Notes: generated from the letters alone by a model not told the origin. Positions 7,894-15,893 are shown, counted from the stretch's first letter. The stretch is 64,000 nucleotides of DNA from Pseudoflavonifractor sp. An184 (GCF_002160305.1 NZ_NFKI01000015.1:1-64000), one strand, 5' to 3'. Program-made: numbers and translations.

Positions 7894-8131
7894 ATGCCGG
7901 AAACTTTGGCCTGCCTGGCGGGCGGCGCATGACGGCGCGCGCACCTCCCCTCTCGAAGAGCGGCGCGGACAAGCGGCGAACGTCAGACAGCGCCGGCCCA
8001 AGGGGGCCGGGAAGTGCGGGCCTCTCCGCAAAGGGGCGGGCGCGCGAAACGGCCTCTGGAATCGGCGATTCCAGAGGCCGTTTCACATTTGCGGGCGGCG
8101 GTTCCCGCCGGGGACGCGGGGGGATGGGGGA

Positions 8132-8452
8132 CTAGATCTTTTCAAACTGGGTCACGTCGGATACGAACAGGGTGGCCCCGCCCACCGTGACCTCAGTGGG
8201 GTAGGGGGCGGACGGCGTGGCCAGCTGCACATTGGAGGAGATCTTCTCCGTCCGGCGGGAGCAGTGCTCCCGGATGATGGAGATGGCCTGGGGCACCCGC
8301 TCCTCCGGGGTGCCGATGAGCAGGGTGGTGTTTCCGCCGGTGAGGAAGCCGCCCGTGGAGGACATGCGGGTGAAGTAGTAGCCCGCCTCGGTGAGGGCGG
8401 CGCACACCTCGCCGCTGTCCCGCTTGTTGATAATTGCCGTGATCATTTTCAT
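8132..8452 (-). CDS. darA: Possible separately translated c-di-AMP receptor (nested in fusion)
   Basis: Same frame as the end of the MATE fusion. From the ATG at 8452, 106 residues match stand-alone DarA, which is about 109 residues in Bacillus. AAAGGAG ends 8 bases upstream of this ATG inside the MATE coding sequence, so internal initiation is expected. This suggests an ancestral two-gene operon in which the MATE stop codon was lost, or where both products are made. DarA binds c-di-AMP as a trimer in the cytoplasm; its downstream targets are poorly known. Confidence 0.65.
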   Translation of the reverse strand: MKMITAIINKRDSGEVCAALTEAGYYFTRMSSTGGFLTGGNTTLLIGTPEERVPQAISIIREHCSRRTEKISSNVQLATPSAPYPTEVTVGGATLFVSDVTQFEKI

Positions 8453-9817
8453 AACAACTGCTCCTTTGCGCCGGGCGGTCTGCGCGGCCTGCTCCAGCCG
8501 TCCCCAGATGTGGACGCGCCGGGCGTAGAAAATCAAGCCGAGGGTGCCGGTTATGACCTCCGCAATGGGGAAGGCAAACCAGGCATAGGACAGGTCGATG
8601 CGGGAGAAGAACCAGAATACGGGGATCAGGCAGAAGATCTGCCGGGTCAGAGAGAGGAGGATGCTGGGCAGCGCCGCCCCGATGGCCTGGAAGAACACCG
8701 GGAAGATCAGGGAGAGCACCGCGGGCAGAAAGCTCAGGCCGATGATGTGGAAGGCGTGGGTCCCGATGGCAAAGACCTCCGGCTCTGAGGTGAACAGCCC
8801 CAGAAGCTGTGCCGGGATCAGTTCAAAGCAGGCGATCCCCACCAGCATAAACACCATGGCCAGTACAATGGAGTCCTTTACCACCCGCTGGCAGCGGGAG
8901 TAGGTCCCCTTGGCGTAGGTGTAGCTCAGCAGGGGGACGATGCAGGTCTGAAGGCCGTTGAGGGGGATGAAGAAGAAGGACTGGACCTTGTAGTACAGAC
9001 CCAGGACGGTGACGGCCGCGTCGGAGAAGCCCGCCAGGATCAGATTCAGAGCCATGATGTACACGGTAAAGAGCATCTGCATGAAGATGGAGGGGTAGCC
9101 CAGCTGATAGATCCGGGCCGCGTAGGCCAGAAACAGCCTGGGGGCCGGGGGCCTGCGGAATCCGGAGGAGACGATCACCGCCGCCAGCACCTGACCGGCC
9201 ACGGTGGCGTAGGCCGCCCCGGCCACCCCCAGCTCCGGGATGGGCCCCAGCCCGAAGATCAGAAGGGGGTCCAGCACAATGTTGGTGAGGGCGCCGGCGA
9301 TCTGGGCCGCCATGGGCAGGCGCATGTTGCCCCGGGCCTGGTGCACCTTGCTCCAGTTGCTCTCCAGAAATACGCCGAGGCTGCCCACGCAGACGATCAT
9401 GCCGTAGGTGACGGTGTACTCCGCCACAGCGGGGGTATCGGTGGAGGAGAGGGCGAAGGGCCGCATCAGAAGGGCGCTGAGCAGGGCGAACACCGCCCAG
9501 CTGAACAGGGCCAGCACGGTGCCCATTCCGGCGGTGCGGTCCGCCGTATGGTGCTTTCCCCGCCCGTCCAGATGGGACATCAGGGTGTTGACGCCCACGC
9601 CGGTCCCCACCGCGATGGCGGTGACGATGAGCTGCACCGGGTAGATGATGGACAGGGCGGTCAGGCCGTCGTTGGAGTACTGGCCCACAAAGTAGCTGTC
9701 CACAATGTTGTACATGGCCTGGATCAGCTGGGCCAGCATGACAGGGGGCGCGATCCGCAGCAGGATGGCCCAAATGCTCTCTGTATCAAAAAGACTGTCG
9801 GCAGAACGGGTTTTCAT
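8132..9817 (-). CDS. MATE efflux transporter fused to a DarA-type c-di-AMP receptor domain
   Basis: One uninterrupted 561-residue frame. Residues about 1-445 are a MATE-family cation antiporter (SIWAILLRIAPPVMLAQLIQAMYNIVDSYFVGQ, then twelve hydrophobic segments). Residues 456-561 match the whole of DarA/PstA (PII-like c-di-AMP receptor): KMITAIINKRDS, TGGFLTGGNTTLLIGT and PYPTEVTVGGATLFV. The linker RRKGAVVMKM is encoded by AAAGGAGCAGTTGTT-ATG, a full ribosome site, so free DarA could also be made from an internal start at 8452. The start at 9817 has CAGGAGT upstream; an earlier in-frame ATG at 9889 is unlikely. The promoter at 9908-9936 is consensus. MATE substrates vary (drugs, flavins) and none can be assigned. 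Confidence 0.88.
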   Translation of the reverse strand: MKTRSADSLFDTESIWAILLRIAPPVMLAQLIQAMYNIVDSYFVGQYSNDGLTALSIIYPVQLIVTAIAVGTGVGVNTLMSHLDGRGKHHTADRTAGMGTVLALFSWAVFALLSALLMRPFALSSTDTPAVAEYTVTYGMIVCVGSLGVFLESNWSKVHQARGNMRLPMAAQIAGALTNIVLDPLLIFGLGPIPELGVAGAAYATVAGQVLAAVIVSSGFRRPPAPRLFLAYAARIYQLGYPSIFMQMLFTVYIMALNLILAGFSDAAVTVLGLYYKVQSFFFIPLNGLQTCIVPLLSYTYAKGTYSRCQRVVKDSIVLAMVFMLVGIACFELIPAQLLGLFTSEPEVFAIGTHAFHIIGLSFLPAVLSLIFPVFFQAIGAALPSILLSLTRQIFCLIPVFWFFSRIDLSYAWFAFPIAEVITGTLGLIFYARRVHIWGRLEQAAQTARRKGAVVMKMITAIINKRDSGEVCAALTEAGYYFTRMSSTGGFLTGGNTTLLIGTPEERVPQAISIIREHCSRRTEKISSNVQLATPSAPYPTEVTVGGATLFVSDVTQFEKI

Positions 9818-9856
9818 GGCAAGGCGGTACTCCTGGGGCAGTAGTTTTGGGAGAAA

Positions 9857-9936
9857 AATGGGCGGCGGCCGCCGCATCCGATTCTTCAAACAGGATTTGC
9901 GGGCAAGATTATAGTGGGCCGCCGCCCATTTGTCAA
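9857..9936 (-). promoter_or_regulatory. Consensus promoter with spaced inverted repeat, MATE-DarA gene
   Basis: Minus strand: TTGACA (9936-9931), 17-base spacer, TATAAT (9913-9908). A 15-base inverted repeat has one arm in the promoter spacer (AAATGGGCGGCGGCC) and its exact complement at 9857-9871 in the 5' UTR. It could be a paired operator or a leader hairpin. Confidence 0.85.
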
Positions 9937-9988
9937 GCTCATTTTCGCCCCGATTCCGCCCCGGTCTCTCGGAAAGATTTGTCCATTT

Positions 9989-12900
9989 TCACATGGGCGG
10001 CTGAGTCTGCTCCGGGGAGGGAAACAGACCCTCGGCCAGAGCGGCGGCCCAGGTCTGGTCCCAGGCGTGCCCCTCCAGGCTCCCGGCCTCCACGCCGAAG
10101 CACTGGAAGCCGTAGGCGGCCCGGCCCCGGTCGCTGGTGGGGTCGAAGTAGAGCCACTGTCCGTCGATTTGGGCCAGGTCCCACATGTGGTTTTCCGCCC
10201 CCAGCTTCCCGCTGACGGTGACACAGGGGATGCCCGCCTGTTCCAGCAGCAGCTGGAACGCCTGGGCATAGCCCCCGCAGATGGCCAGACCGTCGTGGAG
10301 GGCCCCGTAGGCGGTGGTGGAGTCGTAGGGCATCTCGCCGGGCGCGCCGTAGTAGCGGAAGTCATAGCGCACCTGCTCGGTCAGGTAGGTATACAGTGCC
10401 TGCGCCTGCTCCCGCTGGCTCATCTCAGGGGTGACTGTCTCCCCATAAATCTGCTCCGCCAGGGCGTCCAGCTCCGCCAGCCGCGCCAGGGCCTGCTGGC
10501 GGGTCAGCCCGCCCTGGGGCGTCACCGTGACGGCCGTCCCGTCCCGGCTGAGCTGGCAGAGGAGGTAGCTCCCACCCACCTGCTGGAGCGCCTTGTTCAT
10601 GTGGTCTACTAGCAACTCAGGATCGGTGATGCGGATGGGAATGCTCTCCTGCGCCAATCCATCCCGCGCCGCCTGCACCAGGCCGGCCAGGGAGCCCACC
10701 TCCGTCCCCTGGAAGCCCTTCGGATAGTCCCCGGTGCGGTAGGGCATATAGGAGATGGTGCAGCGGAGCAGGCCGTCCGCCCCCAACTCCGCGTTTAAAT
10801 CGTAGGCGTAGCTGTAAGTCCGGTTGCCGGACAAAATGCCGTAGTAGAGATTTTTTACCGCCAGTGGAAGCTCCTCCTGTCCGCCCAGCACGGACACGTC
10901 AAAGGCAGGGGGCTGCTCCGCCGCCGCGATGGCCCGGGTCAGTTCCTCCCGGAGCTCCTCCAGGCTGGCCACCGCAGGAGCCCCGGTCTCCGGCTGCTCC
11001 GGAGCCGGGCCGGCGGAGGGGGCCTCCTCCGGCCAGTCCAGCCCCAAATCCTGCCGGATGGCGGAGCGCAGGGCCGTCATATTCGGGTCGGCCCAGAAGA
11101 AGCGCAGCTTCTCCTCGGCCACCGTGTCCCCCTGGGGAACATCGCCCAGCACAAAGACGGCGAAGGTGTCGGCGATGTCCTCGTGGAAGTAGTTGGCCCC
11201 GTACCGGCTCACATAGCGGGTGGGGTTGGCCTCGTAGTCCCCCACGCCGGTGTCCCCCAGCCCGCTCCAGAAGGCATCATAAAAGTTCTTCCGGAAGGAG
11301 CCCTCCACAAAGGCGGCCGGGTCGTGGGTGCCGGCGCCCCTGCTCAGGTCAATCTGGGTCTCGTCCTCCAGCAGGACGTGGCCGTACTCGTGGAGAATGG
11401 TGTAGGTCAGCTTGCTCCAGTCCCGCTTTTCCCCGTTCTCGTCGTACACGTCGTAGTAGTCGATGCTGATGGAGAAGCGGGTGTTGTCGGTGACGTCCCC
11501 CTCCTTGACCGGGGAGGTGTAGGCCAGGATATTGCTGGCGCCGTCGGTGAACAGGTTGAACTCCGCGATCTTCTGCCGGGCCTCCAGGGGGAGGATGGAG
11601 CACAGGAAGTCCCACACCGCCCGGTCCTCCGGGTCGGAGATGCCGGCCTGGCCGCCGCTCACCGGGTAGGAGGCGAGCACGTTGGTGATGCCCAGGCTGT
11701 AATTGCCCACGGAGACCAGACATCCCTCCTCGTCAGAGGAGAGGGTGATGTACTTGCTGTATGCCGGGTCGGCCCAGCTGGCCTGGCCCCCCTCCTCCCG
11801 CTCCGGCGCGCCGTACATGGCCTCAATCAGCCCCCGCACCTCCTCCGGGGGATAGCCGGTCTCCTCCGGGCGGATGGCAATGCGCTCCAAAAAGCCGTTG
11901 CGGTACTGGTAGTAGGTGTTCATGGGGGTCTCCCCGTCAAACCAGCGCATGGAGTAGCGGTAGGTCTCATAGGCGTCGGTCCAGCCGTCTCCGGAGACCT
12001 CCCAGCTGTCCGCCGGCTCCCCGGCCGCGCCGATGTAGGCCTCGGTGTCCGCGCGGGAGCTGCTGAAATAGATGACGTTCTGCCGGGTCTGGCGGTAGGT
12101 GTACCCCTCCCCCTGCGCCCGGGCCAGTTCCCGGTAGGAGGCGGTATCCGGGGAGCAGACCTCCTCCGCCGCCTCCACCGCCGTCTCCGCCGCGGAGGCG
12201 ATGGCGTACAGGTCCAGCTGGTCCGCCGTGTCCGCCGCCGAGTGGTACAGATAGCCCTCCCCGTTCTGCATCAGCAGGACGGAGGGGACTCCGGCCAGCT
12301 GGAAAGAGGCGTGGTCGCTGGCCGTCTCCGCCCCCCGCGCCAGGGACGGGTCCTTCTCCTGGAGCAGGCCGCTGACCCAGTTGGCCTCCCCGTCCATGGT
12401 ACACACCAGGGTGCCGTCCGAGCCCAGGCCGCCCAGCATGTCAAACTGGATGTCGCCGATCATCCGGTCCTTCTCCTCCTCCGACAGGGAGGCGGTGTAG
12501 GCCCGGGAGCCGTTTTTGCCGTTCTCCTCGTCGGTGAAGCTGACAAAGCGCACCTGGGTGTCGGTGGGCACATCCTTCAGGGCCTGGGCCGCATACAGCA
12601 GGGCGGCCACACCGGAGGCGTTGTCGTTGGCCCCGTAGGCGGTGGGCACGCTGTCGTGGTGGGCGGACAGGATCAGAATATCCGCGTCGGGGGAGGCGGC
12701 CTCCTTCACGGCGACCACATTGTGCCCGGAGCGGCCCTGGCTGTCGGTATAGGGCTGGAGGGTGACTTGATAGCCCATCTCCTCGAACCGCCCCTTCAGA
12801 TATTGCACAGCGTCCGCCTCCCCCTGGGAGCCCACAGGCCGGTGGGCCGCCGTGAGGGCCTCCAGATCGGTTCGAAGCTGGCTCACATCGGGCAGGGAGC

Positions 12901-13462
12901 GGGCCTGCTCCAGCATCACCAGGGCCTCCGCCGTGGTGATGGTCCCTGCGGGGGCCAGCTGGTCCGCCACGCGCCCCGACATCACCCCCGCCTGGAGGCA
13001 CCAGAGCACCGGCTCCCGGGCCCACTCGGCCACGCTCCCCGCGTCCCGGAACCGGGAGAGCCCCTGGGCCGCTGTCTCCGGCGAGCCGGCCTGCCGCCAG
13101 AGGATAGCGGCGAACTCCTGCCGGGTCACCGGCCGGTCCGGCGCAAAGGTCCCGTCCCCCACGCCGGAGAGACAGCCCTCCGCCGCCGCCCAGGTCACCG
13201 CGCTGGAATACTCTCCGGACACGTCGGAGAAGGGGCAGGTCCCGGAGACGGCGGGACGCCCCGCCGCCTCGTAGAGCAGCTGGGCCGCCATCCCCCGGGT
13301 GACAGTTTTCCCAGGGACGGCCAGGAGGTCCCGGCTGATGGAGGCCTCCCGGCCCCAGGACAGCGCCTCCTCCGCCCACTGGGGCCAGTCCGCCGCGGGA
13401 GCCGCCAGCCCCGGCGGGACCATCAGGGCGCCGCACAGCAGCAGGGCAAACAGCCGCTTCAT
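9989..13462 (-). CDS. Exported SLH / M28 peptidase / HEXXH / transglutaminase-like protein
   Basis: A 1157-residue secreted or wall-attached protein. Residues 1-21 are a signal peptide. About 25-190 contain SLH-like repeats (CPFSDVSGEYSSAVTWAAAEGCLSGVGDGTFAPDRPVTRQEFAAIL). About 195-435 form an M28 zinc aminopeptidase: H268 and D270, bridging D280, catalytic E312 with ligand E313, D341 and H407 are all present. The middle holds a second metal motif, HEYGH at 691-695, with a likely third ligand E761 in EDIADTFAVF. A Pro/Ala/Glu-rich linker (811-830) leads to a transglutaminase-like domain with Cys1062, His1092 and Asp1107 as triad. GAGGTGAT precedes the ATG. Probably a surface protein-processing enzyme; substrate unknown. 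Confidence 0.88.
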   Translation of the reverse strand: MKRLFALLLCGALMVPPGLAAPAADWPQWAEEALSWGREASISRDLLAVPGKTVTRGMAAQLLYEAAGRPAVSGTCPFSDVSGEYSSAVTWAAAEGCLSGVGDGTFAPDRPVTRQEFAAILWRQAGSPETAAQGLSRFRDAGSVAEWAREPVLWCLQAGVMSGRVADQLAPAGTITTAEALVMLEQARSLPDVSQLRTDLEALTAAHRPVGSQGEADAVQYLKGRFEEMGYQVTLQPYTDSQGRSGHNVVAVKEAASPDADILILSAHHDSVPTAYGANDNASGVAALLYAAQALKDVPTDTQVRFVSFTDEENGKNGSRAYTASLSEEEKDRMIGDIQFDMLGGLGSDGTLVCTMDGEANWVSGLLQEKDPSLARGAETASDHASFQLAGVPSVLLMQNGEGYLYHSAADTADQLDLYAIASAAETAVEAAEEVCSPDTASYRELARAQGEGYTYRQTRQNVIYFSSSRADTEAYIGAAGEPADSWEVSGDGWTDAYETYRYSMRWFDGETPMNTYYQYRNGFLERIAIRPEETGYPPEEVRGLIEAMYGAPEREEGGQASWADPAYSKYITLSSDEEGCLVSVGNYSLGITNVLASYPVSGGQAGISDPEDRAVWDFLCSILPLEARQKIAEFNLFTDGASNILAYTSPVKEGDVTDNTRFSISIDYYDVYDENGEKRDWSKLTYTILHEYGHVLLEDETQIDLSRGAGTHDPAAFVEGSFRKNFYDAFWSGLGDTGVGDYEANPTRYVSRYGANYFHEDIADTFAVFVLGDVPQGDTVAEEKLRFFWADPNMTALRSAIRQDLGLDWPEEAPSAGPAPEQPETGAPAVASLEELREELTRAIAAAEQPPAFDVSVLGGQEELPLAVKNLYYGILSGNRTYSYAYDLNAELGADGLLRCTISYMPYRTGDYPKGFQGTEVGSLAGLVQAARDGLAQESIPIRITDPELLVDHMNKALQQVGGSYLLCQLSRDGTAVTVTPQGGLTRQQALARLAELDALAEQIYGETVTPEMSQREQAQALYTYLTEQVRYDFRYYGAPGEMPYDSTTAYGALHDGLAICGGYAQAFQLLLEQAGIPCVTVSGKLGAENHMWDLAQIDGQWLYFDPTSDRGRAAYGFQCFGVEAGSLEGHAWDQTWAAALAEGLFPSPEQTQPPM

Positions 13463-13608
13463 AACATCACCTCATCTGTAAATATGGTACCATAAGAATA
13501 GACGGTTTTCAGGGAAAAAAGTTTGGCGGATGGGGGCCGCCGCCGGAAAAAACTGGGGCGGAGGGCCCTGCCGCCGGTCCGGAGGACGGAGCCGGCGGGA
13601 GAGAAGCG

Positions 13609-13650
13609 GCAAAAAAGCGGCGAACCCGCAGTCCGGGGTTCGCCGCTTTG
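13609..13650 (-). terminator. Terminator of the truncated TPP-enzyme gene
   Basis: Minus strand: AAAGCGGCGAACCCC - loop - GGGTTCGCCGC followed by TTTTTTGCC. Strong stem and T-run shortly after the stop at 13666. Confidence 0.85.
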
Positions 13651-13665
13651 GCAGCAGAGTTTGGA

Positions 13666-13899
13666 TTACTTGGCGTTGTGGGACTTGGAGTGGCTGGGGG
13701 CCACATACTGGCCGTTCTCCTTCTTGACCAGCTTGCCCTCCTTGACCAGCTCGTTGGGGGTGTAGATGTCGTTGATGTTCCAGCAGCCGGGGGTGGGCAC
13801 CACGATGTTCTCCATGGGGGCCTCCACCAGGAAGGGGCGGCCGGCCCGGTTGGCCTCCATGGCCTTCTCCATGGCGGGCTTGAACTCCTCGGCGGAGGA
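13666..13899 (-). pseudogene. 3' fragment of a thiamine-diphosphate enzyme gene
   Basis: About 76 codons ending in a normal stop and terminator. The readable part, SAEEFKPAMEKAMEANRAGRPFLVEAP..PTPGCWNIND (residues abbreviated), looks like the C-terminal end of an acetolactate-synthase-like ThDP enzyme, normally 550-600 residues; the pyrophosphate-binding and catalytic parts are missing. Upstream similarity stops at the palindrome 13885-13900 and a stop codon follows at 13918-13920. No ribosome site serves the internal ATG at 13872. It abuts an equally truncated gene on the other strand. Exact subfamily uncertain. Confidence 0.6.
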
Positions 13900-13900
13900 G
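13885..13900. other. Palindromic breakpoint between two truncated genes
   Basis: CTCCTC-GGCG-GAGGAG. The minus-strand gene reads SAEEF through it and the plus-strand gene reads SAEEQ through it, so both 5' truncations end at the same short palindrome. This is a likely site of illegitimate recombination or of an assembly join. Confidence 0.7.
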
Positions 13901-14521
13901 CAGCGGAAGGAGGGCGCCTATCTGGCCAACGAGGAGGAGGCCGAGAAGCTGAAGAACGTCATGTGGGACGAGACCGGCCACCGTCTGCCCAACACCGTGG
14001 CCATCAGCCCCCAGAAGCTGGCCGAGGCCGCCGGCTTCACCATCCCCGATGACCGCAAGTTCATCGCCGTCACCGGCGGCGGCATGGAGGGCGTGGGCAA
14101 GGAGCACTTCTTCTCCAGCGAGAAGCTGACCACCCTGCTGACCCTGTTCAAGTACGAGGGCGAGTTCCAGAACGCCCTGGACATGATGCAGGCCATCTTC
14201 AACGTGGGCGGCAAGGGCCACTCCTGCGGCATCTACTCCTGGGACGACGACCACATCAACCGCCTGGGTATGTGCGCCCCCGTCTCCCGGATCATGGTCC
14301 GCCAGCCCAACAACCGGGGCAACTCCGGTTCCTCCACCAACGGCATGCCCCCCACGTCCTCCATGGGCTGCGGCACCTGGGGCGGCAACATCGTCTCTGA
14401 GAACATCACCCTGAAGCGCTACATGAACACCACTTGGGTGGCCCGTCCTCTGCCTGAGGATATGCCCTCCAACGAGGAGCTGTTCGGCGAGTTCAACAAG
14501 CCGGATATGGACGTGGAGTAA
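13889..14521 (+). pseudogene. 3' fragment of a CoA-acylating aldehyde dehydrogenase gene
   Basis: About 210 codons without a start, beginning SAEEQRKEGAYLANEEEAEKLKNVM. The segment GGKGHSCGIYSWDDDHINRLG, APVSRIMVRQP, then GCGTWGGNIVSENITLKRYMN identifies the C-terminal half of an acylating aldehyde dehydrogenase of the succinate-semialdehyde / sulfoacetaldehyde dehydrogenase group (about 460-490 residues). In that family the catalytic cysteine lies about 20 residues before the point where this fragment starts, so the NAD-binding half and catalytic Cys are missing. A terminator follows. Substrate cannot be assigned. Confidence 0.75.
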
Positions 14522-14621
14522 TCGCTCTCAACATATGCCTCCCACGGCGCGCGGGCGGCAGTTCGGGACAGGTCACCTGGCAGCAGGGCTCTGATCCGGG
14601 GCTGCCGCCCCGCCGCGCGGG

Positions 14622-14678
14622 GGGATAAAGCGATACCGCTGTTTGAACGGCGTGTCAAACAGCGGTATCGCTTTTGTA
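14622..14678 (+). terminator. Bidirectional terminator hairpin
   Basis: AAAGCGATACCGCTGTTTGA - ACGGCGTG - TCAAACAGCGGTATCGCTTT, perfect 20-base arms with A-run and T-run on the two sides. It can end both the dehydrogenase fragment (+) and the flavodoxin operon (-). Confidence 0.85.
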
Positions 14679-14693
14679 TTCAGGCGGAAAAGG

Positions 14694-15125
14694 TCAGTCC
14701 CGGGCGAACCCGGCGCCGAAGGCCCGGCACTGGGCCAGCCCCTCCTCGTCGGGGGTCTCGTTGAGGATCAGGCCCTCGTCCTGATAGACCACGGCGTTGG
14801 CTCCGTCGGCGCGGGCCTTCCAGTCCCGCATCCACTGGCCGTCGCCCCAGCCGTAGGAGCCGAACAGAGCCACCCGCTTGCCCCCCAGGCGGCCCTCCAG
14901 GGCGGTGAAGAAGGGCTCGAACTCGGCCTCCTCCAGCACCTCGGCCCCCATGGCGGGGCAGCCCAGGGCCAGCTTGTCGTACTCCAGGGCCTGGTCCACG
15001 GTGACCTGGTCCACGGAGAACAGGTCCGCCTGGGCCCCGGCCTCCCGGGCGCCGTCGGCGATGGCCTCGGCCATGGCCTGGGTGTTGCCAGTCATGCTCC
15101 AATAGATCACTGCCATCTTGCTCAT
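14694..15125 (-). CDS. Flavodoxin
   Basis: Small FMN electron carrier that often replaces ferredoxin when iron is scarce. The 143 residues start MAVIYWSMTGNTQAMAEAI, with the FMN phosphate loop SMTGNTQ, and contain ALGCPAMGAEVLEE and VALFGSYGWGDGQWMRDW, the isoalloxazine loops. GGAGGT lies 8 bases before the ATG. It is downstream of the DUF3793 gene in the same direction (78-base gap), probably one operon under the operators at 15789-15859. Confidence 0.95.
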   Translation of the reverse strand: MSKMAVIYWSMTGNTQAMAEAIADGAREAGAQADLFSVDQVTVDQALEYDKLALGCPAMGAEVLEEAEFEPFFTALEGRLGGKRVALFGSYGWGDGQWMRDWKARADGANAVVYQDEGLILNETPDEEGLAQCRAFGAGFARD

Positions 15126-15203
15126 CTTGCATAACCTCCATATGACATCGGATTAAAAAGTTGATATCTGTAAGCGCCGCAGCGGCGGCGGTCACATATG
15201 AAT

Positions 15204-15770
15204 TTACGCCACCCGGAACACCTGGGCCAGGGCCTTCCCCTCCCGCAGGCGGCGGCACAGGGCGGCCCGGCACAGCCCGTACCGGCGGAAGCACTGGCGG
15301 GCCCGCTCCACGTCGGAGTACACCTTCCAGCAGCCGGCCAGCTTGTAGTCCCGCCCCCGGTGGAGGCGGAAGCCCTCCACGTCCTCGGGGGGATAGCCCA
15401 GAAAGAGGCCCACCTCGTGGGGGAAGTCCCCCTGATTCAGACGGCGGCCGAGGGTCTCCAGCATGGCCTCCAGGCCGCCCTGGGCCGGGTAGCCCTCCCG
15501 CAGGAGCAGTGCCCGCACCGCCGGGTCGTTCAGCTGCCGCTCCAGCCGGTCCGGCCGGTAGACCAGCAGCAGGCACCGGGGACAGCCGGTCCAGATTACC
15601 CGCAGCTGGATGCCCCGCCGGGCCAGCTGACGCTGATACTGACGGAAGAGGGGAGTGGAGCAGGCCTCCGGGCTGCCCCAGGCGATCAGGTCGGCGGACT
15701 TGATGCCCGCCATGGCCGGAGCCCCGTGGTAGGCCAGGGTGCGCTCCAGGTCCAGCTCAGTGTGGTTCAT
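15204..15770 (-). CDS. DUF3793 family protein
   Basis: A 188-residue soluble protein of a family common in Clostridia and of unknown function. Recognised from the segment EVGLFLGYPPEDVEGF, the RDYKLAGCWKVYSDVERA core and the C-terminal FRRYGLCRAALCRRL. Several cysteines (ACS, GCPRC, GCW, LCRAALC) might bind metal, which is only a suggestion. DUF3793 genes are frequently found beside flavodoxin genes, as here, and this pair shares one regulated promoter, pointing to an iron- or redox-linked role. Confidence 0.85.
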   Translation of the reverse strand: MNHTELDLERTLAYHGAPAMAGIKSADLIAWGSPEACSTPLFRQYQRQLARRGIQLRVIWTGCPRCLLLVYRPDRLERQLNDPAVRALLLREGYPAQGGLEAMLETLGRRLNQGDFPHEVGLFLGYPPEDVEGFRLHRGRDYKLAGCWKVYSDVERARQCFRRYGLCRAALCRRLREGKALAQVFRVA

Positions 15771-15788
15771 GGGAGACCTCCTTCTTAG

Positions 15789-15802
15789 TTAGCTGAGGCT
15801 AA
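15789..15802 (-). promoter_or_regulatory. Downstream TTAGC-N4-GCTAA operator
   Basis: TTAGC-TGAG-GCTAA in the 5' UTR of the DUF3793 gene. Same half-sites as the operator at 15840-15859. It resembles the core of DtxR/IdeR-family iron boxes. Confidence 0.5.
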
Positions 15803-15839
15803 CGGACGTGAAAAGAAAAAGCGGGTTGCGCCCTCGATA

Positions 15840-15859
15840 TAGTTAGCATAAGCTAACTA
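15840..15859 (-). promoter_or_regulatory. Palindromic operator over the transcription start
   Basis: Perfect arms TAGTTAGC and GCTAACTA around ATAA, located immediately downstream of the -10 box of the flavodoxin operon promoter, the expected place for a repressor. A DtxR-like metal regulator is the best guess. Confidence 0.65.
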
Positions 15860-15864
15860 ACGAG

Positions 15865-15893
15865 AGAATACCACACCTCCGGCCGTCTGTCAA
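15865..15893 (-). promoter_or_regulatory. Promoter of DUF3793-flavodoxin operon
   Basis: Minus strand: TTGACA (15893-15888), 17-base spacer, TATTCT (15870-15865). Confidence 0.8.

Noticed and set aside
7894-8131. Small plus-strand frame at 7929-8135
   Set aside because: Arg/Gly-rich, no ribosome site, runs through a perfect hairpin; treated as non-coding.
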